This document shows, piece by piece, positions 44,263 to 55,285 of a stretch of 64,000 nucleotides of DNA (positions are counted from its first letter, which is position 1; every line of letters starts with the position of its first letter). Source of the DNA: Providencia rettgeri (lineage in GTDB: Bacteria > Pseudomonadota > Gammaproteobacteria > Enterobacterales > Enterobacteriaceae); assembly GCF_013255915.1 (NCBI RefSeq), contig NZ_CP053896.1, positions 1,612,001 to 1,676,000 of the forward strand. The letters are read 5' to 3'. The notes beneath the pieces were generated by a model. The model worked only from the letters and a program-made list of their open reading frames with translations, was not told the DNA's origin and did no database searches. The position numbers and the translations under genes were made by a program.

Positions 44263-44270
44263 ATGATTTT

Positions 44271-45083
44271 TTAGCTTCTATCAAATAATGTGCGTAGTTC
44301 AATAGGATAATAATTACTTATAAATGATTCTGCTTCACTCTTGCTCAATGGTTTCATATCGATATGTTTACCTGAACGAATACGAATACTCGAAACAGGA
44401 ATGTGTACAACACCAGTTGGTGACCGATTGATAACAACCCATTCACCAGACTCCACAGTTTTTGAATGGAAAGGACGGTCAGCTATGAGCTGGCTACAAT
44501 AAAATATGTCTTTTGCAGGAACTTCTAGCTCTAATGCAATATCAGCCCAGTAGCAGTTTTGGTCGCCAAATGAGTTCAATGTATCCATTTCAATCTTAAT
44601 TTCAGTAAGGCCTAATAATTCAGCGCAGCTTTTGAGTTTAAGTATTTTATCGACATAACCATTTTTATTGCTTAGTTCACGACGTATGAAGATAGATTGA
44701 GCTGATATTTTAGCTAAGTGGAGTTGAGTGTGTTGATATAGCCGTAGAACTTCATCACATATTTTCTGAACTTTATCACTATCTAGCGTGCTCAATATTT
44801 CTTTTTCATTACGATCATAGAGATAGTTGTAGTAGTCAGTATAAATTCTGTCTTCGCAGAAAGGGAGTCTTTGAATGTTTAAAGCTCTAGATAAAAAATA
44901 GGTTAGTAATGCGTACCCAAACCGCTTTCCACAATTAAAACCAGTAACTCGATTTGGATCATTAGAACATGCTTTTCCTATTCCGATACAGTCAAAAAGT
45001 AAATCATCTTGTATTTGAAATAGTTGTTCACTATTGCTTCTCGGGAAAATCTCATCTTGTCTTGTAACCACAAAGGTACTCAT
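44271..45083 (-). CDS. Hypothetical protein beside alpA
   Basis: 270 residues without recognisable motif, signal peptide or membrane segment; the C-terminal part (WVVINRSPTGVVHIPVSSI) looks like a beta-rich domain. AAAGGATTTCC precedes ATG. The stop codon lies directly after the IS target duplication, so the IS landed just beyond the gene without cutting it. It belongs to the variable cargo between Gp2 and AlpA. Confidence 0.55.
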   Translation of the reverse strand: MSTFVVTRQDEIFPRSNSEQLFQIQDDLLFDCIGIGKACSNDPNRVTGFNCGKRFGYALLTYFLSRALNIQRLPFCEDRIYTDYYNYLYDRNEKEILSTLDSDKVQKICDEVLRLYQHTQLHLAKISAQSIFIRRELSNKNGYVDKILKLKSCAELLGLTEIKIEMDTLNSFGDQNCYWADIALELEVPAKDIFYCSQLIADRPFHSKTVESGEWVVINRSPTGVVHIPVSSIRIRSGKHIDMKPLSKSEAESFISNYYPIELRTLFDRS

Positions 45084-45402
45084 TGTTGGAAATCCTTTTG
45101 CTTAGAAATCTAGAACAATAATGACATAGGCTAAATACTTTTTTCTTAAGAAATTGCAATTCTATCTTTTTAAGAATAGTGAGCATACGTATGACTATAA
45201 TGAAAATTTATTTTTGAATGTTAAAAGGTCGAAATTTATACAAAGTAACTATGCCACTTCACTAATCGCTCATTTATTGAGCGGTTGAGCTAGGCGTAAA
45301 TTTCTACTCAAGCTCTGCTACTAGCATTAGAAAAAGAGAATACATATCCTGTATTTGGTCAACAAGAAATAGTTAAATCTATCAATTAAAAAAGGATATG
45401 TT
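45084..45402. promoter_or_regulatory. Intergenic region before alpA
   Basis: A 319-bp gap between divergent genes. It holds a hairpin CGCTCATTTATTGAGCG at 45267-45283 and AT-rich promoter-like sequence. No gene is visible. Confidence 0.4.
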
Positions 45403-45612
45403 ATGAAAAATCAAATGGTTATTTTGAGAGTGAAGGATGTGATTAGCCGATTGAAAATCGGTAAATCAACATTATATGACTGGCTAAATCGCAAGTCACC
45501 AAGGTTCAAAGGTGATTTTCCGAGGCCAGTTAAGATTAGCGAAACAATGGTTGGTTGGCTTGAGGATGAAATAAATAACTGGTTAGAAACTAAAAAAAAT
45601 AAAAGAGGGTAA
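45403..45612 (+). CDS. alpA: AlpA-family regulator/excisionase
   Basis: A 69-residue MerR-like winged-helix protein with the AlpA core VILRVKDVISRLKIGKSTLY and FPRPVKI. AlpA proteins switch on integrase and excision genes of P4-type islands; in CP4-57 alpA promotes excision at ssrA. AAAGGA precedes ATG. Its presence supports a still-mobile or recently mobile island. Confidence 0.9.
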   Translation: MKNQMVILRVKDVISRLKIGKSTLYDWLNRKSPRFKGDFPRPVKISETMVGWLEDEINNWLETKKNKRG

Positions 45613-45653
45613 AAGATAGATATGGCGGCTGCAATTGCCGCCATGAACTAATA

Positions 45654-46418
45654 TTATTTTGATTTATTAGAAAAAATGTTTTTTATTGATTGCTGATACT
45701 TTTTATTGGAATCTGAAGCTCCGTCTGTTGCTCTAAACCACTTCATTAAACTACTTCTAATTGTATCTTTATTGACTTTAAATGACGATTCTGTACCTTC
45801 TAGTTCTAATGATTTCTGTATTAACATTGGAATTATATCTTTAATGGCCTCACGATAAGATCTCCAATTCTTTTTATCAGGATCTGCTGTAAGGTAATCA
45901 ATTACTTCTTTTTTCGTTTTTTCAGAATCTTGAGTTCGCTTATTTTGTGAGCCACGCCTTGAAAAGTCGGCTCTTCGCTCTTCCAAAGCTTTATCTGAAG
46001 TATTTCCGGACGGATATGAACTTAAACCATCACAATAACCAATACGATAGTAAGCATCAAGAAGATAGTCAAATGCTTGTTGTGTGTTGTGAGCTTGAAG
46101 TTCTAATTCCGATGCAGCATAAAGTCCTATAGCGTAATGAAGCTGTGATGAAGTGGTATTTTGGGTAATTGTATTGAAGTAGTAATCAGAGAGAACACCT
46201 TCATTATCTCTCATAAGAATACCATCTTCAGGATTAAAGTCATGTTCAAAATCAGGTTTATTAAACTTATTGACTTGTTTTTGGAAGCGATTTACAAGAT
46301 TGTTGAATAAATCAATCGGGGGGGAATTTTGACTATTTTGTTTCTCTTGTTGATTCTGTATGATTTCAAGTGCTTTTGATTCAAATTTTTTCTTTATTTG
46401 AATAATTATAGTTTCCAT
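45654..46418 (-). CDS. Hypothetical protein upstream of hsd operon
   Basis: 254 residues, hydrophilic and Gln/Asn/Lys-rich, with a helical middle (YAIGLYAASELELQAHNTQ) and a basic C-terminus (FSNKSK). No motif is recognised. It is divergent from the type I operon with 240 bases between them, a position where control or accessory proteins of restriction systems are found. Function is unknown. Confidence 0.55.
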   Translation of the reverse strand: METIIIQIKKKFESKALEIIQNQQEKQNSQNSPPIDLFNNLVNRFQKQVNKFNKPDFEHDFNPEDGILMRDNEGVLSDYYFNTITQNTTSSQLHYAIGLYAASELELQAHNTQQAFDYLLDAYYRIGYCDGLSSYPSGNTSDKALEERRADFSRRGSQNKRTQDSEKTKKEVIDYLTADPDKKNWRSYREAIKDIIPMLIQKSLELEGTESSFKVNKDTIRSSLMKWFRATDGASDSNKKYQQSIKNIFSNKSK

Positions 46419-46668
46419 TATTCTACTCCTATGAGGTTAACTTACTTTACTCTAGCTGAGCCATATGGTTATAACAGCCTGCTTGTTTTTTTGCTAATTT
46501 ATTGAATAGAAATACATTATGAGCTCAAAGGTAATGTTTATAAGATCTTTTAATAAATAGGTGTATAAACTTCTTAACATATGCTTTTTGCGTCTCCTGT
46601 CGCTACCACTAGGCTTGTTATAAAGGTACAATCAGTTAACTTTTTTAATATTCAATGTGCTGATTACA

Positions 46669-48708
46669 ATGACTAATAACAATTTCTCTTCAACAGCGGC
46701 ATTTCTATGGTCAGTAGCTGACCTATTACGTGGCGACTTCAAGCAATCTCAATACGGACGCATCATTCTTCCTTTCACTCTACTAAGGCGCTTAGAGTGT
46801 GTCCTTGCAGCTACAAAGGCTGATGTTCTGGCTAAATATAATGCAGTAAAATCAATGCCGATTGAAGCGCAGGACAAACTACTTACCCATGCTGCGCAGT
46901 TAAGCTTTTATAACACCTCAAAAATGGATTTGAACCGTCTTGGTGAAACTGGTGTAGCGAATAATCTTCAGAATTACATTCAATCATTTAGCCCAAATGC
47001 CCGTGAGATTTTTGAGCACTTCGACTTTTTCAATACCATTGATAAATTGGAAGAAGCCGATCTGCTTTATAAAGTTGCGAAACGTTTTGCGACTACTGAT
47101 CTTCACCCTGACACTATTAGCAACTACGGTATGGGTTTAGTGTTTGAAGAGCTTATCCGACGCTTTGCAGAAAGTTCGAATGAAACCGCAGGGGAACACT
47201 TTACCCCAAGGGATATTGTTGAACTGACGACGTCATTGCTTTTCACTAACGAAGAAGAGTTAACCAGTTCGGGCTTAGTTCGCTCAATCTACGACCCTAC
47301 AGCAGGAACAGGCGGCTTCTTATCGTCTGGTATGGAGTATGTCCACAAACTGAACGAGAAAGCTTCTTTATCCGCATTTGGTCAAGAGCTAAACCCAGAG
47401 TCATACGCAATCTGTAAAGCAGATATGCTGATTAAGGGGCAAAAGGTCGATAATATCAAGCTGGGTAACACCTTATCGAATGATCAGCTCCGCAATGATA
47501 AGTTTGACTATATGCTATCTAATCCGCCTTTTGGTGTGGATTGGAAGAAAATCCAAAAATACATCACTGATGAGCATACCCAAAAAGGTTTTGAAGGACG
47601 CTTTGGTGCAGGGTTACCTCGTGTGTCTGATGGTTCATTACTGTTTTTGATGCACCTGATTAGTAAAATGCGCCCTGAAAGCGACGGTGGTTCACGTATC
47701 GGTATTATCCTGAATGGTTCCCCACTTTTTACTGGCGGAGCGGGTAGCGGTGAGAGTGAAATTAGACGCTATATTCTGGAAAATGACTTACTCGAAGCGA
47801 TTGTGGCACTGCCTACTGATATGTTCTACAACACGGGTATTGCCACTTATATTTGGGTGTTATCTAACCATAAACTAACTACTCGCAAAGGTAAGGTTCA
47901 GCTAATTAATGCGTCAAAAGAACGTGCTAAAACAGGTGGGCGCGGGCGTAGTGGTGGCGGTGAAGTCGAAGGCGATGATGAGAACGTATTCTATGCAGCA
48001 ATGCGTAAATCACTGGGTAGCAAGCGCAAAGAACTAACACCTGAAGCGATTGAGATAATCGTGCAAACATACGGCCAGTTTGTAGAAAATGACTTTAGTA
48101 AAATTTTTGATTACAAAGAATTTGGCTACCGCCGAATTACGGTTGAACGCCCACTGAAATTAGCCATTTACCCGAAAGATGCTATACGCCTTGGAGCGCT
48201 GCAAGCAGACAGTGTTTGGCTGAAAATGGATGAAACCAGCCAACAAGCTATTCTTGACACACTTGCATCGTTCGACGACGAAAAATACTTATCCCGTGAC
48301 AAATTCCTCAAGAAGCTAAAAAGCAAGCTGACAGACGTTAAATTAAGTGCAGTACAGCTAAAACTAATTTTGAAGCACCTTGGTGAGCACGATGATGACG
48401 CTGAAGTGTGCAAAGCCAAAGGCCAGATTGAAGCTAACCCTGATTTGCGTGATAACGAAAACGTACCACTTACGGAAAAAATTGCTGATTACTTTGCTCG
48501 TGAAGTCCTACCACACGTACCGGATGCATGGATTGATCAAAGCAAACTAGACCCGAAAGATGGTGAAGTGGGTATTGTCGGTTATGAAATCCCATTCAAT
48601 CGCCATTTCTATGTTTATGAGCCCCCGAGAGCATTAGCAGAGATTGACGCAGATTTGGATGCGATATCGACTGAGATTATGGAGTTGCTGAAAGAGGTAC
48701 ATTCGTAA
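46669..48708 (+). CDS. hsdM: Type I restriction-modification N6-adenine methyltransferase HsdM
   Basis: A 679-residue HsdM with the SAM motif [10 protein letters not shown] (about 209) and the adenine-methylation motif NPPFG (about 285). The C-terminal extension after about 480 is longer than in short HsdM families. ATG 46669 is used instead of GTG 46657, which would add four residues; neither has a strong ribosome site. Its stop overlaps the hsdS start (TAATG), so the operon hsdM-hsdS-GmrSD-hsdR is translationally coupled. Confidence 0.95.
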   Translation: MTNNNFSSTAAFLWSVADLLRGDFKQSQYGRIILPFTLLRRLECVLAATKADVLAKYNAVKSMPIEAQDKLLTHAAQLSFYNTSKMDLNRLGETGVANNLQNYIQSFSPNAREIFEHFDFFNTIDKLEEADLLYKVAKRFATTDLHPDTISNYGMGLVFEELIRRFAESSNETAGEHFTPRDIVELTTSLLFTNEEELTSSGLVRSIYDPTAGTGGFLSSGMEYVHKLNEKASLSAFGQELNPESYAICKADMLIKGQKVDNIKLGNTLSNDQLRNDKFDYMLSNPPFGVDWKKIQKYITDEHTQKGFEGRFGAGLPRVSDGSLLFLMHLISKMRPESDGGSRIGIILNGSPLFTGGAGSGESEIRRYILENDLLEAIVALPTDMFYNTGIATYIWVLSNHKLTTRKGKVQLINASKERAKTGGRGRSGGGEVEGDDENVFYAAMRKSLGSKRKELTPEAIEIIVQTYGQFVENDFSKIFDYKEFGYRRITVERPLKLAIYPKDAIRLGALQADSVWLKMDETSQQAILDTLASFDDEKYLSRDKFLKKLKSKLTDVKLSAVQLKLILKHLGEHDDDAEVCKAKGQIEANPDLRDNENVPLTEKIADYFAREVLPHVPDAWIDQSKLDPKDGEVGIVGYEIPFNRHFYVYEPPRALAEIDADLDAISTEIMELLKEVHS

Positions 48709-50048
48709 TGGTTGGGCGCTATAAGGTATATCCGGAGTATAAAGATTCAGGGGTTGAGTGGGTTGGAGAGATACCAACTTATTGGTTTGTAAAGCCAACA
48801 TTCTCAGTATTTGATCCGACAGTAACAAAAAATACGGAAGGGCAAGAAAGCATTGTTTTATCCTTAAGCTATGGAAATATTATTGAGCGCGATGTGGACA
48901 CTAATTTCGGGCTACTTCCTGAATCGTTCAATACATACCAGATTGTTAATGATGGAGATCTAATCCTTAGATTAACAGACCTACAAAATGATAAAAAAAG
49001 TTTACGTGTAGGTTTAGTGAAGCAGACAGGAATTATTACATCAGCATATTTAAAGCTGAAAGCAAACAAATCTATTGAACCTCGATTTGCGTACAGATTA
49101 CTTCATTCTTACGACACAACAAAAGTATTCTATGGTATGGGAGGGGGATTAAGACAATCAATGAAGTTTGAGGAATTTAGACGATTACCTATTCTGATTC
49201 CTCCTCTTGAAGAACAACATAAAATCGCCAACTTCCTCGATCATGAAACTGCCAAGATTGACACTTTAATTGCCAAGCAAGAAAAATTGATTGAACTGCT
49301 ACAAGAAAAACGCCAAGCGGTGATTTCTCGTGCTGTGACTAAAGGGCTTAACCCTGATGTACCAATGAAGGATTCGGGTGTGGAATGGTTAGGTGAAGTG
49401 CCAGAACATTGGGTGGTATCAAAACTTGGTTTATATGCAAATAAAATAGGTAGTGGCAAAACCCCAAAGGGAGGAGCTGATGTCTACCAAGATGAAGGTG
49501 TTTTGTTCTTAAGAAGTCAGAATGTGTACGATGATGGTTTGCGTATTTCAGGTAAAGACGCGACTTATATTTCTAATGAAATTCACGTTGAAATGCAGAA
49601 TTCTGCCGTAAAACCTAATGATGTACTTTTGAACATTACAGGTGGGTCGATCGGCAGAACATGCATATTTCCTGCTAATGTTGGGGAGGCTAATGTAAAT
49701 CAGCACGTTTGTATTCTACGTTTTGATACTGAGCTTGCTCCTTATTTAGCCAATGTAATGAAGTCTTCTTCGATTAAAGAGCAAATCGATATTGTTCAAG
49801 TTGGTGGTAACCGAGAAGGATTGAACTTTGAACAAATAGCAAACATGAAATTCTGTATTCCACCAAAAGCCGAAATTTTGAAGATAAATAGCTTCATAGA
49901 CTCCCAACTAACTAAGTTTAATTCTTTGATCCTCAAATCAATCAGTGTTATTGAACTAATGAAAGAACGTAAAACAGCACTTATCTCAGCGGCTGTAACA
50001 GGTAAAATTGATGTGCGTGATTGGCAACCAAAAGGAATTCAAAAATGA
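48708..50048 (+). CDS. hsdS: Type I restriction specificity subunit HsdS
   Basis: A 446-residue specificity subunit with two target-recognition domains (about 10-165 and 225-400), each beginning with the DSGVEWVGEIP or DSGVEWLGEVP block and separated by conserved helices (EEQHKIANFLDHETAKID). The two halves decide the two parts of a bipartite DNA target, which cannot be deduced here. It overlaps hsdM by one base and the following GmrSD-type gene by 4 (ATGA). Confidence 0.94.
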   Translation: MVGRYKVYPEYKDSGVEWVGEIPTYWFVKPTFSVFDPTVTKNTEGQESIVLSLSYGNIIERDVDTNFGLLPESFNTYQIVNDGDLILRLTDLQNDKKSLRVGLVKQTGIITSAYLKLKANKSIEPRFAYRLLHSYDTTKVFYGMGGGLRQSMKFEEFRRLPILIPPLEEQHKIANFLDHETAKIDTLIAKQEKLIELLQEKRQAVISRAVTKGLNPDVPMKDSGVEWLGEVPEHWVVSKLGLYANKIGSGKTPKGGADVYQDEGVLFLRSQNVYDDGLRISGKDATYISNEIHVEMQNSAVKPNDVLLNITGGSIGRTCIFPANVGEANVNQHVCILRFDTELAPYLANVMKSSSIKEQIDIVQVGGNREGLNFEQIANMKFCIPPKAEILKINSFIDSQLTKFNSLILKSISVIELMKERKTALISAAVTGKIDVRDWQPKGIQK

Positions 50049-51892
50049 GCCGTTTTGAAAACAAAATTGATGCAAATAACCGCTCCATTTTAGAAGTGCT
50101 CGATAATAAAAAATACACTGTTGATTATTATCAGCGTGAGTATAGCTGGGAACAAACCCACATAGAGCAGCTTGTCACCGACCTGTGTAATGCATTTTTG
50201 GACAACTACGATCTGAAGCATCAACGTCAAGATGTGGCTGATTACAACAGTTACTATTTAGGTCCCTTTGTCCTGAGTGAAAAATCGGGTAAGCGCAGTA
50301 TTATTGATGGTCAGCAACGTTTAACATCGCTGACGTTATTTTTGATTTACCTGAATAATAAACAACAAGAACTTGGCTTAGATGAAGCTGTTTCAGGTAT
50401 GATTTTCTCTGAGAAATTCGGACAAAAATCATTCAATATAGATGTACCAGAGCGCATTGCTTGCCTTGATGCTTTATTTAATAAAGGAGAATATGCGCCA
50501 CCTGAAGATGCTGATGCTTCAACGGTTAATATGGTTGCTCGTTATCAAAACATCAGTGATGCGTTCCCCATAGATCGTATTGATGAGACTGTATTACCTC
50601 TATTTATTGATTGGCTTAAAGAGTTAGTTGTTCTTGTCGAGATAGTGGCATATAGCGATGATAATGCTTACACCATTTTTGAAACAATGAACGACAGGGG
50701 GTTAAATTTAACCCCAACTGAAATGTTGAAAGGCTTCTTGTTATCAAAGTATCGCGACGATAAAAAGCGACAAAAGGCGAATGATTTTTGGAAACAAACG
50801 ATCATTGACCTCAAAGTTTTTGAAAAGGAAGAAGACCAGCGATTTATGCAAGCATGGCTAAGAGCAAAATACGCTGAATCAATCCGTCAAAGTAAGGCTG
50901 GCTCGCTAAATGAAGATTTCGAAAAAATAGGTACTCGTTTTCATAATTGGGTTAGAGATAATCTTTCTAGAATGGGCCTTGCTGAAGCTGGTGAAAATGA
51001 GTTTGATGTGTTTATTAACACCGAATTCAAGTACTACGTGAATGCGTATAAGCGTCTGCGTCAGGCGGAAGAAAAGATCATTCCTGAACTCAGCTCGATT
51101 CACTACATCTATCAATGGGGTATAGCAACCTCTCTAAGTAATCCTTTAATGCTTGCACCATTAAAAACGACAGACTCCATTGAATTAGCCAATAAAAAAA
51201 TGAACCTTGTCGCGAAATACATTGATATTTTCTGCGTTCGCAGAGCGATTAACTTTCGTAACTTCTCAGCGAGTTCGATTCGTTACACGATGTACAATCT
51301 GGTTAAAGAAATACGTAACAAAGAATACAGTGAACTACTTGCCATCTTTGATAAAAAACTTAATGAGATGGATGGGACATGGGATGGCTTCGAGGGGTTC
51401 CGCCTACATGGTCAAAATGGTCGTTTTGTTAAATACTTACTCTCACGCTTATCCGGTTATGTAGATGGTCTAGCAGGGGAAAATACGAATTTTTCTACTT
51501 ATTACCATGCGGTAAAGAGTAAGCCTTTTGAGATTGAGCATTTATGGGCTAACAACTTCGATGATCATAAAGACGAGTTTGAGCAACAAAATGACTTTCG
51601 TAATACTCGCAATAGTATAGGAGCACTTGTACTGTTACAAAGAGGAACAAATCAATCATATAGTGACAAACCTTATGTAGATAAGCTCCCTCACTACATT
51701 AAAGAAAACTTACTGGTTAAGTCACTACACCCATTAGCATATGAAAATAATCCTAACTTCAATAAGGCTTTTTCTTGCAATGGCTTAGCGTTTAAAGCTC
51801 ATCCGGAAATGAAAGTAGCGGATATCAAAGAGCGATGTGAGTTGTATCGCCAGATAGCGGAACAAATATGGTGTTTGGAGGAAGCTAATTAA
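50045..51892 (+). CDS. GmrSD-type DUF262-DUF1524 protein embedded in hsd operon
   Basis: A 615-residue protein with an N-terminal DUF262 (ParB-like nucleotide-binding) domain, motif IIDGQQRLTS near residue 89, and a C-terminal DUF1524 HNH nuclease domain, motif FEIEHLWANNF near 496 followed by NTRNSIGALVLLQRGTNQS. GmrSD is a type IV enzyme that cuts phage DNA carrying modified, often glucosylated, cytosine. The start ATG 50045 overlaps the hsdS stop, and its own stop overlaps the hsdR start, so all four genes are coupled. The ~24-codon longer frame overlaps hsdS. Confidence 0.85.
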   Translation: MSRFENKIDANNRSILEVLDNKKYTVDYYQREYSWEQTHIEQLVTDLCNAFLDNYDLKHQRQDVADYNSYYLGPFVLSEKSGKRSIIDGQQRLTSLTLFLIYLNNKQQELGLDEAVSGMIFSEKFGQKSFNIDVPERIACLDALFNKGEYAPPEDADASTVNMVARYQNISDAFPIDRIDETVLPLFIDWLKELVVLVEIVAYSDDNAYTIFETMNDRGLNLTPTEMLKGFLLSKYRDDKKRQKANDFWKQTIIDLKVFEKEEDQRFMQAWLRAKYAESIRQSKAGSLNEDFEKIGTRFHNWVRDNLSRMGLAEAGENEFDVFINTEFKYYVNAYKRLRQAEEKIIPELSSIHYIYQWGIATSLSNPLMLAPLKTTDSIELANKKMNLVAKYIDIFCVRRAINFRNFSASSIRYTMYNLVKEIRNKEYSELLAIFDKKLNEMDGTWDGFEGFRLHGQNGRFVKYLLSRLSGYVDGLAGENTNFSTYYHAVKSKPFEIEHLWANNFDDHKDEFEQQNDFRNTRNSIGALVLLQRGTNQSYSDKPYVDKLPHYIKENLLVKSLHPLAYENNPNFNKAFSCNGLAFKAHPEMKVADIKERCELYRQIAEQIWCLEEAN

Positions 51893-54800
51893 TGTCTGAT
51901 GTGGCACAAGAAAAAATATTCCAAAACGACATCCTTGACCAAATGCTGTCTCACGGTTGGTTATTAGGCGAATCGAGCAATTACAACAAAGAGCTGGCTC
52001 TTTATCCTGACGACGTCATCGCGTTTGTGAAAGCTACACAGCCAGAGCAATGGGATAAACTCGCGCAACACTTTCCAAATACCACGGCTGATGCGCTACT
52101 CAAATCATTAGAACAAGAACTTAAAAAAGAAGGCACACTCTGGGTATTGCGAAATAAGGTCAATAATCGGGGTGCTAAGTTTGATCTTTGTAGTTTTAAA
52201 CCGGATCACGAGCTGAACCCAACGGCAACGGTTCGTTATCAGCAAAATATTCTACGTGTTGTACCAGAACTGGTTTACTCGCCCAATGGTTATGACGGTC
52301 GATTAGATTTAACGCTATTCGTGAATGGGATACCTGTTGCCACTTGTGAGCTTAAATCTGAGTTTAAGCAGTCAATTGATAATGCCAAAGTCCAATATAT
52401 GAAGGACAGACTGCCGAAAGACAAGAAGACACATAAGTCCGAACCGTTATTAACCTTTAAACGGGGGGCATTGGTTCACTTTGCGGTCAGCCAATACAAC
52501 GTGGCAATGACCACGAACTTAAATGGCAAAAACACCTATTTCTTACCGTTTGACCGAGGAACTAGCGAAGGCGGCAAGGGGAATGATATCCCTGAAGATG
52601 GCAGCTATGCGACATCCTATCTTTGGAATGAAATTTTTCAAAAAGATAATCTGCTGCTTATCCTTGGGCGATATATTCACCTTGAAGTCAAAGATGTTGA
52701 AAATTTAGATGGATCAATTAGTCAAAAAGAAACGCTGATCTTTCCTCGTTATCATCAGTGGTCGGTGGTTTCAAAGTTGCTCAGAACCGTAGACAATGAA
52801 GGTACAGGGCATAAATACCTGATCCAGCACAGTGCAGGTTCAGGTAAATCAAACTCGATTGCGTGGTTATCTCACCAGTTAGCATCAAAACACTATGATA
52901 TCGATCACCCTGAACTTGATAAGCAAGCAGGGGATAAGGTATTTGATTCAGTTATTGTGATCACCGACAGAACGGTGTTAGATAGCCAATTACAGGATAC
53001 TATTTATCAGTTTGACCACAGCGAAGGGATGATTGCTCGTGTTAACCGCGAAGAGGCTCAAGGCTCTAAATCCAGCCAATTAGCTGGGGAGTTAAAGGCT
53101 AGCACCTCTATTATTATCGTGACCATTCAAACTTTTCCTCACGTATTAGAAGCGATACGCCAAGACTCAACCCTTGCAGGCCGAAGCTATGCTGTGATTG
53201 CTGATGAAGCGCATTCAAGCCAGACAGGGACAACGGCTCGTAAACTGCGAGAAGTCCTTATGGCAGAGCAATTAGATGGTGATGAAGAGCTAGATAGTGA
53301 AGATATGCTGCGTTTATCACTGGAAGCTCGTAAAGGCTCGAATAAACTCAGCTACTTTGCTTTTACGGCGACACCGAAGGCAAAAACACTAGAGTTGTTT
53401 GGTCGTAGGCCCAATCCCTATGAGCCTGCAAGCGATACCAATAAACCCCAGCCTTTTCACGTCTATTCAATGCGCCAAGCGATTGAAGAAGGTTTTATTC
53501 TGGATGTTCTGCAAAATTACACCAGTTACCGAGTGGCTTACCAACTAGCGCATAAAAACCCAGATTTAGACCATGAGGTAGACAGTAAAAAAGCCGCATC
53601 GAAAATGGCAAAATGGGTTCGCTTTCACCCTTACAACATCGCTCAAAAAGTGGAAACTATCATCGAGCATTTCAATGATAAAATTAAGCATTTGTTAGGT
53701 GGTGAAGCTAAAGCAATGGTTGTCACCAGTAGTCGTTTAGAGGCTGTACGCTACAAACTGGCTTTTGAAAAATATGTGCAAGAGAAGGGCTACACCAATG
53801 TTAATGCAATGGTGGCGTTTTCGGGGGAGGTGAATGATCCTGATTTCCCAGATCATCCTTTCACTGAAAATAATATGAACCCTAATCTCCGTGGTCGCGA
53901 TATGCGTAAAGCATTCGATACGTCAGATTATCAGGTCATGCTGGTGGCGAATAAATTCCAGACAGGTTTTGACCAACCGAAATTAGTGGCGATGTATGTC
54001 GATAAGCCATTAAAAGGCGTTGAGTGTATTCAGACACTTTCGAGGTTAAACCGCACTTATAAAGGTAAGGAAAAAACCTTTGTACTCGACTTCGTTAATG
54101 ATCCTGAAGATATATTGGCAGAGTTTAAAGTATATTTCCAAACGGCAGAACTAGCTGATGTCTCTGATCCAAACATTGTCTATGAACTAATGAAAAAGCT
54201 CGATAAAGTTGGTATTTATCAATGGCGAGAGGTTGAGATGTTTGTTGAAACGTATAACAACAAGAAAGCAAATCAAGCCAAACTCGCTAATTTGTGTAAG
54301 CCAGCTGTTGACCGTTTTTCTGTCCGTTATAAGGATGCATCACAGGTTCTTCGAGCGGCACAATCGGAGCTGTCCAAGGCAAAAATTGAAAAGAACGACA
54401 AAAAAATTAAGTATGCTGAAAATAGCGTAAAGCACGCTAAAGAAGCCCGAGATATTCTTGAGGTGTTCAAGAAAGACCTCATCTCGTTCTATCGCTACTA
54501 CGAATTTACTTCTCAGATTGTCAATTTTGATGATTATGAATTAGAAAAACTGAGTATTTTCGCTAAATATCTCCATCCGTTACTGCGCCTCGATGTTGTG
54601 GAAGACGAAATCGATTTATCAGATGTGGTGATGACACACTACCGACTACACGAGCAACGCGAAGCCGATTTACAGCTTGGCCTTATGATTGGAGAAGAAC
54701 CAAAACCCTATTTGCCTGCGGCAAAAGAAGGCTCTGGTGCTGTACCGAAAGATCCCAAAACTGAATTGCTTAACGAGATCATTCAGCGAATGAACGACTT

Positions 54801-55095
54801 GTTTATTGAAGATGGTTTATCTGAAAATGATATGCTCAATTATGCGAATACCATCGCAGGCAAAATTTCAGAAAATGAAGTCGTTATGGATCAGCTGCGC
54901 AGTAACACCAAAGAACAAGCTATGCTCGGTCAATTCCCTGAGTCAATCAACAATGCCATTATTGAGAGTATGGATGTTCATAATGAGATGGCAATGAAAC
55001 TTCTATCTAATGAAGCGATAGCGAAAGGCTTTGCTGGATTGATGTTTGATGTGTTAATGAAGGGATTAGGAAAGGCTAGTGAAGCTCAACGTTAG
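51892..55095 (+). CDS. hsdR: Type I restriction endonuclease subunit HsdR
   Basis: A 1067-residue HsdR: N-terminal PD-(D/E)XK nuclease (GRLDLTLFVNG near 136, ELKSE near 152), then a superfamily 2 DNA translocase with motif I HSAGSGKSN near 312, motif II ADEAHSS near 436 and SAT-like TATPKAK, and a helical C-terminus that docks on HsdM. It is intact. It cuts unmodified DNA at a distance after translocation. It overlaps the preceding gene by one base. Confidence 0.96.
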   Translation: MSDVAQEKIFQNDILDQMLSHGWLLGESSNYNKELALYPDDVIAFVKATQPEQWDKLAQHFPNTTADALLKSLEQELKKEGTLWVLRNKVNNRGAKFDLCSFKPDHELNPTATVRYQQNILRVVPELVYSPNGYDGRLDLTLFVNGIPVATCELKSEFKQSIDNAKVQYMKDRLPKDKKTHKSEPLLTFKRGALVHFAVSQYNVAMTTNLNGKNTYFLPFDRGTSEGGKGNDIPEDGSYATSYLWNEIFQKDNLLLILGRYIHLEVKDVENLDGSISQKETLIFPRYHQWSVVSKLLRTVDNEGTGHKYLIQHSAGSGKSNSIAWLSHQLASKHYDIDHPELDKQAGDKVFDSVIVITDRTVLDSQLQDTIYQFDHSEGMIARVNREEAQGSKSSQLAGELKASTSIIIVTIQTFPHVLEAIRQDSTLAGRSYAVIADEAHSSQTGTTARKLREVLMAEQLDGDEELDSEDMLRLSLEARKGSNKLSYFAFTATPKAKTLELFGRRPNPYEPASDTNKPQPFHVYSMRQAIEEGFILDVLQNYTSYRVAYQLAHKNPDLDHEVDSKKAASKMAKWVRFHPYNIAQKVETIIEHFNDKIKHLLGGEAKAMVVTSSRLEAVRYKLAFEKYVQEKGYTNVNAMVAFSGEVNDPDFPDHPFTENNMNPNLRGRDMRKAFDTSDYQVMLVANKFQTGFDQPKLVAMYVDKPLKGVECIQTLSRLNRTYKGKEKTFVLDFVNDPEDILAEFKVYFQTAELADVSDPNIVYELMKKLDKVGIYQWREVEMFVETYNNKKANQAKLANLCKPAVDRFSVRYKDASQVLRAAQSELSKAKIEKNDKKIKYAENSVKHAKEARDILEVFKKDLISFYRYYEFTSQIVNFDDYELEKLSIFAKYLHPLLRLDVVEDEIDLSDVVMTHYRLHEQREADLQLGLMIGEEPKPYLPAAKEGSGAVPKDPKTELLNEIIQRMNDLFIEDGLSENDMLNYANTIAGKISENEVVMDQLRSNTKEQAMLGQFPESINNAIIESMDVHNEMAMKLLSNEAIAKGFAGLMFDVLMKGLGKASEAQR

Positions 55096-55285
55096 CATTT
55101 GATAGTTCACCACCTTAGAAATAAGTTCAGGGTGGTGATGTATTGTATGCCTTGAATAAATATATGTGCCAGTAGAAAATATATGCCAAAACGCTTAGGT
55201 ATTAAACGGCTAATGAAGTTTGACTGAAAATGGCTAGCTAGCTTATTAATTTAACGAGTGTGATGGTCGTGAGGAGTGAATTTTA

